From: Diplonema papillatum
Taxonomy: Eukaryota; Euglenozoa; Diplonemea; Diplonemida; Diplonemidae
DNA: 64,000 nt
Direction: 5' to 3'
Assembly: GCA_030068145.1 (NCBI GenBank)
Contig: JAPJBO010000339.1
Span: forward strand, 124,001-188,000
Shown: positions 10,166 through 21,800 of the stretch, in pieces
How positions within the stretch are numbered: position 1 is the stretch's first letter
How the letters are laid out: each line of letters starts with the position of its first letter
Translations under genes and position numbers: made by a program
Notes under the pieces: model-generated
The model's database searches: none
What the model saw: only the letters and a program-made list of their open reading frames with translations
What the model was told of the DNA's origin: nothing

Positions 10166-11500
10166 TAGCTTGCCACGTCAGTGCTTCGCAGCAAGCTCGC
10201 ACTTGCACATCGCCGTTTGTCCTTCGCGCCTGCGCACTGCACCACTAGCCACACGGTGATGTCCAGCCTCAGAAGCTCGTTCTAGTTAACGAGGGTGTCC
10301 CCGAGTCACACCCGAAAAGCGGGCGTGCTATAACCAAAAAACGCGTGTAGATGCACACTCGAAAAGCCGGTAGGCACCCGCTTTTTCAACCCCAGCTCGA
10401 ACTCCAGCGTCTGAGGCTGGACTCCTTCGCGTGGGCAAGTGCAATGACGATCCCGATCCTGCTCCTCGTATGTTAGTAGCACGCCAGCGCACGTTACACA
10501 CCGACGGACCGTGTCCAGAACCGGGTCACGTCAGTGCGTCTACCTCAATGGCGCATCTACGCAAGTCCTTTGGCGTCTGCGCACCGCATAGCTAGCAAAC
10601 GCAATGCCGTCCCGGATTCTGCACTTCAGGAAAGCACGAGCACGACTATGCACGTCGCACCGCCAACAGACCCCGCCCAGAATCGTGCAACATGAGTGCG
10701 TCTAAGATCGCAATTGCGCGTCTGCGTAAATTCTTGGCGTCTGCGCTCAGCATCGCCACTAACCCAGTAGGAATGCCAATGGCGGTCCAGCAGACAGCAA
10801 GTTGCACATCAATGGGTTAAGCCAACACACATGGCACCCGTGCTGTTGATAGGTACCCCTGGAAGTAGCGCTCGCACTCAGACCGCATCCGCAGCAGATC
10901 TTTATCTCGGGTGCGCACGAGCACGACAGCACGTTGCACATCACTGGGCGAAGTCACCACACTCCTTCCCGTGCTGTTGACAGGTGCTCCTGAGAAAGTA
11001 CCACTCGCACTCTGGGAAGCGCCGGGCTGCTGATGATCAGGTCACCGCACTGCGGCAACTGGAGACTGCATCCTGTTGTGAGCCTGTCAGCTCTGTGGTC
11101 ACTTAAGACGTCATCAGATGCCATTGCAACGCCAGATGCTGGAGTCGACGGGCGAGCGTCAAATCCAGTCAAATCCAGTCTGTCGGCATGGCAACGAGGT
11201 GATCATTTGGTCGTTTGATCTCCTTCTTGTTGGCCGGAGTCTATCTTCGCCGACCTAGCTCTAGCCGCGAACACCCCGTTCTTGCTTCTTCGGGCTGCGT
11301 TTTCTTTTTGCTTGATTGAACAGCCGCCGGTTCCGCCGCACCTCGCCTATGCCCAGCAACCTTCCCCGGATCTTTTCATTGCGTTTTTCCTCCTCGAAGA
11401 GCTAAATTCTCCAGAGCCTCGCACGCAGCCTTACGACGAAGAAATGACGAGCCCGATTGCCTGATGGAAGTCCCTCGAGGGTGCGTCCTAGCCACACCCG
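10166..11500 (+). repeat. Old SYS1-tail repeat copies in otherwise gene-free sequence
   Basis: 10170-10385 is a recognisable diverged copy ending in a hairpin-like ccggtaggcacccg and a T run, the same ending as the copy at 39100-39235. 10550-11000 holds weaker traces (ggcgtctgcgc; ggcacccgtgctgttg). 11000-11500 shows no gene I can support. Confidence 0.55.
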
Positions 11501-12320
11501 AACATGATGTACACAGTGTCATGGCGCCTGTGCTGCCGGAAGGAGCTGATGGAACTACCCCTCGCCCCCCGAGAGCGCGAAGCTGTTCACAGCCACTGCA
11601 CAGACCGGCGAGTACCCGAATCGTGCCACGTTAGAGTGCTTCGTAGCAAACTCGCACTTGCGCATCGCCGTGAGTCCTTGGCGTCTGCGCGTTGTACCAA
11701 CACTAGCTACTCGGTGAAGTCCAGCCTCAGAAGCTGGGGTTAAAGAGGGTGCGTCCCAGCCACACCCGAAAAGCGTTGACGTATGGCGCCTGTGCTGCCG
11801 GAAGGAGCTGATGAAAGTACCTCTCACCCCCCGAGAGCGCTCAGCTGTTCGCAACCAGGCCACTGCACAGACCGGTGAGTTCCCGAATCGTGCCACGTCA
11901 GTCGCAGCAAACTCGCACGGGCGCATCGCCGTGAGTCCTTGGCGTCTGCGCATTGCGGTGACACTAGCTACTCAGTGCAGTTTAGCCTCAGAAGCTGGAT
12001 TTGAAGAGAGTGTGCCCGAGTCGCACCCGAAACGCGTCGCAGGTGGCACGAACGGAAGAGGCCCGTACAGCAGGTGGAGACGAGGGGATGCAAAATGAAG
12101 GGGAAGCGCGAAGCGACCAGCCTGGAGGCAAGACCAGGCGACCAAGAGACCCGGGCTAAGTAGCCTGGAACTAGTGTGATGGACCTTTCTTCGGAGGAGC
12201 TCACGCACCAAAAGTTCGACTTACACGCACCCGAAACGCGCATTTTTACACTGTATCATGGCGCCTGTGCTGCTGGAAGGGCACCACTAGCCTCCCGAGA
12301 GCGCTCACATCCAGGCCACT
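11500..12320 (+). repeat. Three further SYS1-tail repeat copies
   Basis: Copies start near 11505, 11780 and 12245 (atggcgcctgtgctgc words), separated by the same 3' flank as in the 8.4-9.8 kb array. A roughly 130-bp unrelated insert lies at 12040-12180. The last copy is truncated after ccgagagcgct. Confidence 0.8.
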
Positions 12321-12384
12321 GCACAGACCATGCGATTGCGAGATGCTGCGTGTGCTTTCCAGCACACTTTTTCGTAATACCTAC

Positions 12385-12565
12385 CCCCCCCCCGTGTTTA
12401 AGATCGCCCCCTCCCCCCCCCGTGTATAAGATCGGGGTTTTTGAGAAATGAGGGCGATCTTATACACGGGGGGGGAGGGTGGGGTCCCGCGCAGCGGGAA
12501 AGTTTTTTTTTTTTTGGGGGGTGTTTTTTACTGTTGGGGGGGGATTTTGGCCCCGCGCAGCGGGA
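12385..12565. repeat. Left inverted-end block with C/G-run hairpin
   Basis: C-runs precede gtgtttaagatcg and gtgtataagatcgg. After a short spacer comes the reverse complement cgatcttatacacgggggg, giving a hairpin of about 25 paired bases. It is followed by two copies of ccgcgcagcggga with poly-T and poly-G runs. The same elements in the opposite order lie at 15180-15345. Confidence 0.7.
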
Positions 12566-12955
12566 TTTTTTTTTTTGGGGGACTTTTTCTCCGAAGGGGA
12601 GAACGAAGAAGTCATTCAGTTCAAAAGATTTCACGCAAGCACTTGGAGCCCTTCCGCGTTTGCATTCTGTAGTGGAGGCTGGGGTATAACCACGTCTCAC
12701 ACACCTCGCGGAAGGCCCTACTAGTATCAGCAGCCTTTTTCTCTTCTTCTTTTTCGCGCTTCGCTACGTCTTTCAAAGCGAGTCAGCTTTTCATCACTGC
12801 AGCACGCACATGTCTGTCCTCTTCGCTTCTCATTTTTGGGTCAAACCCCTATGCTAACGCAAAACCATGTCTGCGTACTCCATCATGAGTTCGTAGCCTC
12901 TTCAGCTTGCCGCCGCAGCTACCATGGGGGGGATTGGTTGGGGGGGGGGGGGTGT
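12566..12955. other. Gene-free stretch inside the 12.4-15.3 kb block
   Basis: Unique sequence without a supported gene. It ends in a G run of 13 or more (12938-12953). Confidence 0.4.
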
Positions 12956-12959
12956 GGGG

Positions 12960-13370
12960 CTAATTTATTCCGGGGTGGCTTTTTTCCCGACTTTTTTTCC
13001 GACTTTTTTATTCCGGGAGGTGAAAATTTGTTCCGGGAGGTGAAAATTTGTTCCGGGAAGCGAAAATTTGTTCCGGGAAGTGAAAATTTGTTCCGGGGAG
13101 GGCTTTTTTTCTGACTAATTTGTTCCGGGAACTGAAAATTTGTTCCGGGGTGGGCTTTTTTTCTGACTAATTTGTTCCTGGGTGAGTTTTTTTTCATTTC
13201 TGGGCTAAAAATGGCTGACACGATCAGTGAGCCTCCCAGAAAAAAAACTCACCCCGGAACAAATTTTCACTTCCCGGAACAAATTTTCGCTTCCCGGAAC
13301 AAATTTTCAGTTCCGGAACAAATTTTCACTTCCCGGAACAAATTTTCAGTTTCGGAACAAATTTCTCCTC
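12960..13370. repeat. Long inverted repeat of a 20-bp minisatellite
   Basis: The left arm (about 13010-13190) carries at least six units of ttccgggaggtgaaaatttg. The right arm (about 13235-13365) carries the reverse complement (caaattttcacttcccggaa). The junction is itself palindromic (ggtgagtttttttt... against ...aaaaaaaactcacc) around position 13220. A third block in right-arm orientation sits at 15020-15130. Confidence 0.9.
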
Positions 13371-14400
13371 ATTTCACGGGACCCGGACCGAACCTAGAAC
13401 TGGGGAGGACTGGGCTGACAACCCAAGGTGGCAACAAACGGAATCTGCACTCCACATTACATCACGCAAGAATGGCTGATTCCTTCCTGAAGTCATCGAC
13501 TGTCTTTGTGCCCACAGGAAGCGCGAACTGAACGCAAGGACCTTCCAGATGTGGAACACTGTACGGAGAGAAGACCACGCAACGGAGCAGGCGCCCACAA
13601 GTAGTTTCTAACAGGACTAATCCCTCACACCGAAGTGATCATGAGTTGCCTTAACGAAACGAACCTTGTGGAGCTGAACTCAGGCTGATAGGTGGGCCTT
13701 CTACAACGTTAGCACCGGTCAGCAAGTAAACGTATCCGACCCCTGGCACAGAAGGCACGCGGTGGCTATCGGTAAACTGCATCGCGCACTCAGACAGACT
13801 TAACAGCATGTACTTGGAACCCCTTCCCACGGTCAGTAACTTGGACGACAATTACACTGGACGAACGCAGGAAATGACGAATATCCTCGAGGCTGTCGTA
13901 AATTCTCTTCTCAAAAAATAATAAAATACATAGGGTCAAAAGGGCACCCCCCCGAAAAAAAAAAAAGACTCCAGATACGCAAACTCTTTCGAACGCTGCA
14001 CACGGGTATCCTTCAAGTGACCTCTAACTATCTGTTGCATACGCGTATCCGGATCTGAAAGCCGAAGACTTTGTAACACTTTACCGCAACCGAAGTCGCG
14101 AACCGGGTTCGGCTTGCACTGCAAAAGCAGCATAATTGTGTCTTGCGCCCGAGCGCGGAATTCCGCCACCCGCCATTCGGCTAGAGTGCAAGAACACAAT
14201 TGCGAAGCGTACTACAAACGGATAGTGTTACATAGGCGAACGAATCATGCGAGAACCTATGGAGGGGCCCCTCGACAGCTTTCAGAACACGGCATAGTAA
14301 GTCAAGAGTCGGATAAGCGAGTGTGCACATTCTACTCCCGTTTGATCTGCATTTTCCACCTTTCCCCCCTTTCTTTGATCTGCTGTGTGTATTTGAAAAA
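13371..14400. other. Gene-free unique sequence
   Basis: About 1 kb between the inverted minisatellite and the G-rich array. No frame resembles a known protein. A short A-run (13956-13967) is the only simple sequence seen. Confidence 0.45.
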
Positions 14401-14402
14401 CG

Positions 14403-14957
14403 TTATCGCATGCGGGTAAGCGGGGTTTGCGGGTTAGGGTTTGCGGGGTTTGCGGGTTAGGGTATGCGGGGTTTGCGGGGTTAGGGTACGCGGGGTTGCG
14501 GGGTTCGGGTATGCGGGTTTGCGAGGTTAGGGTATGCGGGTTTGCGGGTTAGGGTATGCGGGTTTGGGTATGCGGGTTTGCGGGGTTAGGGTACGCGGGT
14601 TTGCGGGTTAGGGTTTGCGGGGTTAGGGTACGCGGGTTTGCGGGTTCGGGTATGCGGGTTTGCGAGGTTAGGGTATGCGGGTTTGCGGGTTAGGGTATGC
14701 GGGTTTGGGTATGCGGGTTTGCGGGGTTTGCGGGTTAGGGTTTGCGGGGTTAGGGTACGCGGGTTGCGGGGTTCGGGTATGCGGGTTTGCGAGGTTAGGG
14801 TATGCGGGTTTGCGGGTTAGGGTATGCGGGTTTGGGTATGCGGGTTTGCGGGGTTTGCGGGTTAGGGTTTGCGGGGTTAGGGTACGCGGGTTGCGGGTTC
14901 GGGTTTGCGGGTTTGGGTATGCGGGTTCGGGTATGCGGGGGGGGTTCGGGTATGCGT
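14403..14957 (+). repeat. G-rich telomere-like array with about 127-bp higher-order unit
   Basis: Alternating words gggttaggg, gggtttgcggg, gggtatgcggg and gggtacgcggg, all permutations of a GGGTT-based motif. Identical long segments recur 127 bp apart (14675 and 14802), so the words are arranged in a higher-order unit. There are very many G-triplets on one strand with short spacers, giving strong G-quadruplex potential. It resembles degenerate TTAGGG telomeric DNA inside a chromosome, but true perfect TTAGGG runs are absent. Confidence 0.85.
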
Positions 14958-15345
14958 ACCTTACACAAAAATTATAAAAATCACACACAAATGGTGAAAA
15001 TCTGGAAAATTTGGCAAACCCCAAATTTTCAGTTTCCGGAACAAATTTTCACTTCCCGGAATAAATTTTCACTTCCCGGAACAAATTTTCACTTCCCGGA
15101 ACAAATTTTCACTTCCCGGAACAAATTAGTCGGAAAAAAAGCCTGAAAAAAAGCTCACCCAGGAATAAATTAGCTCGACCCGGGGGGGGGTCCAAGGCCC
15201 CGCGCAGCGGGGAAAAAATTTTTGGGGTGTTTTTTGCCCCCCCCCCCCCCGTGTTTAAGATCGTCCCCCCCCCCGTGTATAAGATCGGTTTTTTTGGGGG
15301 GCGATCTTAAACACGGAAAAACGCGATCTTAAACACGGGGGGGGG
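14958..15345. repeat. Third 20-bp minisatellite block and right inverted-end block
   Basis: 15020-15130 holds five units of the 20-bp minisatellite in the reverse orientation. 15180-15345 repeats the left block's parts: ccgcgcagcgggg, C-runs with gtgtttaagatcg, then gcgatcttaaacacggg in inverted orientation at the very end. Confidence 0.75.
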
Positions 15346-15606
15346 AGTGAATGTGATCGGTAGGTTAATCTTCTCCCAAACACTTAGAGGCAGGTAGCGC
15401 CTGAACACGAAACTAAGATTTTCCCCCCCATGCACGCATGAGAGGCAGTGTCCTGCCTAAACATTAAACTAAGTCCCCCCCCCCAGCAGCAAACAAACAT
15501 CGCGCCTATTCTTTTTCGACACACAGAATGAGCCTCAAAAGCTGGAGTTAAAGAGGGTGCGTCCGAGCCACACCCGAAAGGCGTTGACGTACACTGTATC
15601 ATGGCG
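15346..15606 (+). repeat. AC-rich motif and truncated SYS1-tail repeat
   Basis: 15400-15480 holds two AC-rich motif copies (gaaactaagatt; taaacattaaactaag). 15525-15605 is a SYS1-tail copy (gagcctcaaaagctggagtt... acactgtatcatggcgcc) cut off after 'ggcgcc'. Confidence 0.7.
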
Positions 15607-15607
15607 C

Positions 15608-15680
15608 CTAAAGAGGTAGTCTGTAGCGGCTTGTGCAGTCTATCGTCACAGATTGTTGCTGCATAACAAGTTCAAACAAC
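15608..15680 (+). promoter_or_regulatory. Repeat E upstream of the giant frame
   Basis: About 65 bases, with the core tgcagtctatcgtcacagat followed by tgttgctgc and agttcaaaca. They match 63668-63745 almost exactly. Both copies lie on the plus strand a short way upstream of an ATG-led frame (15876 here, 63817 there). A shared promoter, leader exon or simply a dispersed repeat would all fit; the regulatory reading is inference. Confidence 0.35.
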
Positions 15681-15875
15681 TACTACGACTAGACACAAAA
15701 AAACCCTCAACAACTACGCACTTCTTTGCCCTTTCTGATTCCTCATAACCAGCACTATTAACAACGACCCCCCAACCGCAGGTTATACCAAAGAACGAAA
15801 AAAAGACAACCTTTCGCGCCGACGGAAGCCACCCGACTACAAAGTAGCAAACAACAGGAAATAAAAGCCGTCGCA

Positions 15876-18800
15876 ATGAAGCGCTGGCTCTCGCCCTGGC
15901 GCAAGACCGCGATCCACCCTCGCCGCCTGCAGCTTCGCTCGGCCATTCAGCCGTCTGTGGCCTGCCACTGCGCGCGCGCTCGGGTTCGCGAAGGGGCGCC
16001 CCGTGGCGGCACGCTGTCTTGCCTGGCGAGCCAGCTGCTGGCCCTCGCTGGGCGTTGTCCGCACGCACCGGGCGAGGCTTCGCCGGAGGGCGAAGCAACA
16101 CGGCTGTCCACCGACTGCGACGACGGCCGCCTTCTTCTCTCGGCTGCGTTGCAACGGCCCGCGGGCCATCCGACTCCGACAGCCGCTGCTGCCGCGGCTC
16201 CCCGCAGCTGCGGGCAGAGCAGCGTTTCGACCCCGGCGCGACGCCGCCGTTCTTCCAGTTTTCCACCGGATTCCAACGTGGTTCTGAGTCATTCGACTTC
16301 GACGCGTGGGGTCCGCCGCGGCACACCGCGCCTTTTGGCTCCTCACAGCTGCATTCAGAGGGTGTTTTTGACCCAGCTTCGACGCCGCTTTTCTTCAGAC
16401 TTCACCCCGCGTTTCAACGTGGTTCTGAGTCATTCGACTTCGACACGTGCAGTCCTTCGCGTCACACCGCGCCTGTTGGCTCCTCACAGCTGCATTCAGA
16501 GGATGTTTGTGACCCTGTTTCGCCGTCGCCGTTCTTCGAACCTTACCCCGAGGTTCAACTCATTCGACTTCAACACGTCGAGTCCGTCGCGCCATGCAGC
16601 GTCTCAGGCCTCACAGCTGCGTTTAGAGGATATTTTTGACCCTGTTACGCCGTCGCCGTTTTTCGAACTTTACCCCGAGTTTCAACGCGGTTCTGAGTCA
16701 TTCGACGTCGACACGCGCTCACGTCATCCAGCAACCCAAGGCTCGCAGCTGCATTCATTCGACTGCGGGCTGGCGACAACGAACCCCGAACCGGCAGCAG
16801 GCATCGCCCGCTTCGACGAACCGGGGCCAGTGTGCACTGCAACGTCGTTCTTGGTGTTCTATCGGGGCCCCATCAGCAACAACACGTTCCTCATGCCAAT
16901 CCGCATACGGGCAGTTTCTCAGCAAGCGGCAGACTTTACTTGCCCCGAAGAGCCAGCGCCGTTGCGTTCTGAAACGTCGTTCTCGCTTTCCCATCGGGGT
17001 GTCCCCGGCATTGACTGGATGCAAGCAGGACCCGTTGCTTGCCCCGATGAACCAGCGCCGTTGCGTTCTGAAAAGTCGTTCTCGCTTCCCCATCGGGGCA
17101 TCCCCGGCATTGACTGGACGCAAGCAGGACCCGTTGCTTGCCCCGATGAACCACCGTCGCGTTCTGAAACGTCGTTCTCGCTTTTCCATCGGGGCATCCC
17201 CGGCATTGGCTGGATGCAAGCAGGACCCCATGCTTGCCCCGATGAACCAGCGCCGTTGCGTTCTGAAACGTCGTTCTCGCTTCCCCATCGGGGCATCCCC
17301 GGCATTGACTGGACGCAAGCAGGACCCGTTGCTTGCCCCGATGAACCACCGTCGCGTTCTGAAACGTCGTTCTCGCTTTTCCATCGGGGCATCCCCGGCA
17401 TTGGCTGGATGCAAGCAGGACCCCATGCTTGCCCCGATGAACCAGCGCCGTTGCGTTCTGAAACGTCGTTCTCGCTTCCCCATCGGGGCATCCCCGGCAT
17501 TGACTGGACGCAAGCAGGACCCAGCCTTGAACCGCGGCGCGCCCGCAAATCTTCCGCACGCAGCGGCGCCACACCGGAGCCCCCGGTTGCGGGGCGCAAG
17601 GCGTTGCAGGGGAAGCTGGACGCAGGCCGCCTGTGCTCCGCCGTAGGCTCCTGGTTCGACCGAGACAGCCCGGTTTGGAACGTCCCTGAGTGGCTCGTCA
17701 TGGTCATGGGCCATGGGACCGAACAACTACGGCCAAGCACCGCCGCGCTTGGAGAACGGCACCCAACTGGAACCGACGAACTGAAGCCGAAACGGCAGCA
17801 CACCCGAAAACAAGCAAAATCGGCGGAAGACGACACGGAAATCGTGGCTGAGTGGCTCGTCATGGTCGCAGACCATGGGACCGAACAACTGCGCCCAAGC
17901 ACCGCCGCGCTCGGAGAACGGCGCCCAACTCGAACCGACGAACCGGAGCAGAGCCAGCAGCACGCCCGAAAACAAGCAAAATCGGTGGAAGACGGGATGG
18001 GAGTCGCAGCTGAGTGGCTCGTCATGGTCGCAGACCATGGGACCGAACAACTGCGCCCAAGCACCGCCGCGCTCGGAGAACGGCGCCCAACTCGAACCGA
18101 CGAACCGGAGCAGAGCCAGCAGCACGCCCGAAAACAAGCAAAATCGGTGGAAGACGAGATGGGAGTCGCAGCTGAGTGGCTCGTCATGGTCGCAGACCAT
18201 GGGACCGAACAACTACGGTCAAGCACCGCCGCGCAACGCGAGGAACGTGACCTCTACACACGTGACGGCGGAGAACGGCGCCCAACTGGAACCGACGAAC
18301 TGGAGCAGAGCCGGCAGCACACCCGAAAACAAGCAAAACCGGCGGAAGACGAGATGGAAATCGCAGCTGAGTTGTTCGTCGTGGTCGCAGACCATGAGAC
18401 CGAACAACTGCGGCCAAGCACCGCCGCGCTTGGAGAACGGCGCCCAACTCGAACCGGCGAACCGGAGCAGAGCCAGCAGCACGCCCGAAAACAAGCAAAA
18501 TCGGCGGAAGACGAGATGGGAGTTGCAGCTGCGTTGTTCGTCGTGGTCGCAGACCATGAGACCGAACCACTACGGCCAAGCACCGCCGCGCAACGCGAGG
18601 AACGTGACCTCTACACACGTAACGGTGGAGAACGGCGCCCAACTGCAACGGACGAACTGAAGCAGAGCCGGCAGCACGCTCGAAAGCAAGCAAAGTCGGC
18701 GGAAGACGAGACGGAAATCGCAGAGGACAGGACAGCACGTGTCACCGCCGCCGCCGCCGCCGCCGAAAAGGTGCAGGATCCACCACGATCAGCAGGAGAC

Positions 18801-21800
18801 ACATCATCAATCGCTGAGTGGCTCGCCTCGACGGCCGTATACGGGACCGGGGGACAGCCAAGCGCAAGCAGTGTGGCACACCGCGAGAAACGTGGCCTCT
18901 GTACTCGAGACGCCGGAGAACAATGCTCAACTGGAACCGACGAACTGAAGCAGAGCCGGCGGCGCGCCCTAAAACAAGCAAAATCGGCGAAAGGCTGGCC
19001 AATACTCGGAACTGAGAAGGAAACGGATGAGGACGGACCGACAGCTGCCGCCGCCGCCGCTGCCGAAACAGCGCAGGAACCACCGTCAGCAGGCGGCCCA
19101 TCATCTCTCGCTGAGTGGCTCGCCTCGACGGCCGGGTACGGGATCGGAGGACAACCAAGTGCAACAAGCAGTGTGACACACCGCGAGAAACGTGACCTCT
19201 GCACTCGAGACGCCGGAGAGCAATGCTCAACTGGAAGCGACGAACTGAAGCAGAGCCAGCAGCACACCCGAAAACAAACAAAATCGGCGAAAGGCTGGCC
19301 GATACTCGGAACTGAGAAGGAACCGGCAGAGAACCGACCGACAGCTGCCGCCGCCGCCGCTGCCGAAACAACGCAAGAATCACCATCAGCGTCGAAGAAG
19401 TGCCGCGCAAAATCAACGTCGAAGCAAGCTGGACCCTCACTCGCCACTCAGCGAGCTCAGAAGGGACCAAGCATCAAAGACAGAACAAAGAAGAAGCCCA
19501 AGGAGTCTCCATCTCTCGTTTCAAAGCGGATGTCAGCAAGGAACAACGCTACGGGGAAAGAGGCGAATCTGAAACCAAAGTGCCGTTCAAAATCAGAGTC
19601 GCCGAAGCATACTGAAAAACTGCCACTCGCTAGTCAGCTGAGGTCACCAACGACCAAGGGCAGAGCAAAGGAGACGACCAAGAAGTCTCCATCTCTCGTT
19701 TCAAAGCGGATGTCAGCAAGGAACGACGCTACGGGGAAAGAGGCGAATCTGAAACCAAAGTGCCGTTCAAAATCAGAGTCGCCGAAGCATACTGAAAAAC
19801 TGCCACTCGCTAGTCAGCTGAGGTCACCAACGACCAAGGGCAGAGCAAAGGAGACGACCAAGAAGTCTCCATCTCTCGTTTCAAAGCGGATGTCAGCAAG
19901 GAACGACGCTACGGGGAAAGAGGCAAATCTGAAACCAAAGTGCCGTTCAAAATCAGAGTCGCCGAAGCATACTGAAAAACTGCCACTCGCTAGTCAGCTG
20001 AGGTCACCAACGACCAAGGGCAGAGCAAAGGAGACGACCAAGAAGTCTCCATCTCTCGTTTCAAAGCGGATGTCAGCAAGGAACGACGCTACGGGGAAAG
20101 AGGCAAATCTGAAACCAAAGTGCCGTTCAAAATCAGAGTCGCCGAAGCATACTGAAAAACTGCCACTCGCTAGTCAGCTGAGGTCACCAACGACCAAGGG
20201 CAGAGCAAAGGAGACGACCAAGAAGTCTCCATCTCTCGTTTCAAAGCGGATGTCAGCAAGAAACGATGCTACGGGGAAAGAGGCAAATCTGAAACCAAAG
20301 TGCCGTTCAAAATCAGAGTCGTCGAAGCATACTGAAAAGCTGCCACTCGCTAGAAAGGAGACGACCAAGAAGTCTCCATCTCTCGTTTCGAAGCGAATGC
20401 CAGCCAGGAAAGACGCCACCGGGGCAAAAGTGAACCTGCAACAGAAGCGCCGTGCAAAATCAAAGTCGTCGGAGCAAAACAAAAAATCGCCGCTCGCTAC
20501 TCAGCTGAAGTCACCAATCGTCGGCAGCAGAACAAAGAAGGAGTCCTCAACTCTCGTTCCAAAGCGGATGTCAGCAAGGAAAGACTCTACGGAGAAAGAG
20601 GCGAATCTGAAACCAAAATGCCGTTCAAAATCAGAGTCGCCGAAGCATACTGAAAAACTGCCACTCGCTAGTCAGCTGAGGTCACCAACGACCAAGGGCA
20701 GAGCAAAGGAGACGACCAAGAAGTCTCCATCTCTCGTTTCGAAGCGAATGCCAGCCAGGAAAGACGCCACCGGGGCAAAAGTGAACCTGCAACAGAAGCG
20801 CCGTGCAAAATCAAAGTCGTCGGAGCAAAACAAAAAGTCGCCGCTCGCTACTCAGCTGAAGTCACCAACCGTCGGCAGCAGAACAAAGAAGGAGTCCTCA
20901 ACTATCGTTCCAAAGCGGAAGTCAGCCAGGAAAGACGCCGCGGGGACAAAGGTGAATCTGCAACAGAAGGACCGTACAGCATCGAAGTCGTCGAAGCAAA
21001 CTAAAACGTCGCCACTCGCTAGTCAGCTGAAGTCACCAACTGCTAGGTGCACGAAAGAGAAGATTAAGGAGTCCTCATCTCTCGCTTCAAAGCTGAAGAC
21101 AGCCAGGAAAGGGGCAAAGGTGAATCTGCAACAGAAGGACCGTACAGCATCGAAGTCGTCGAAGCAAACTAAAACGTCGCCACTCGCTAGTCAGCTGAAG
21201 TCACCAACTGCTAGGTGCACGAAAGAGAAGATTAAGGAGTCCTCATCTCTCGCTTCAAAGCCAAAGACAGCCAGGAAAGGGACAAAGGTGAATCTGCGAC
21301 AGAAGTGCTGTGCAACATCAAAGTCGTCGAAGCAAACTAAAAAGTCGCCTCCCGCTGCTCAGCTGACGCCATCAACCGCCAGGAGAAGACCAAAGGAGAA
21401 GATCAAGGAGTCCTCTTCTCTCGCTTCAAAGCCGAAATCAGCCAGGAAAGGCACCGGGGCAAAGGTGAATCTGCAACAGAAGTGCCGCGCAAAATTAGGG
21501 TCGTCGAAGCAAGCTCCAAAGTTGCAACTGGCAACTCAGCGGGCTCAGAAGGGATCAATGGTAAAGAGCAGCACAAAGGAGAAGACCAAGGGGGAAAAAG
21601 TGAATCTACAATCAAAGTCGTCGAAACACACTGAAACATTGCAACTGGCCACACGGCGAGCTCACAAAGGACCAACGACCAAGAGCAGAGCAAAGGAGAA
21701 GACCAAGGGGACAAAAGTGAATCTACAATCAAAGTCGTCGAAACACACTGAAACATTGCAACTGGCCACACGGCGAGCTCACAAAGGACCAACGACCAAG

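Noticed and set aside
16755-19470. Minus-strand frames of 160-435 codons opposite the giant protein
   Set aside because: In-frame repeats open several frames together. None spans the whole region, unlike the 3,024-codon plus frame.
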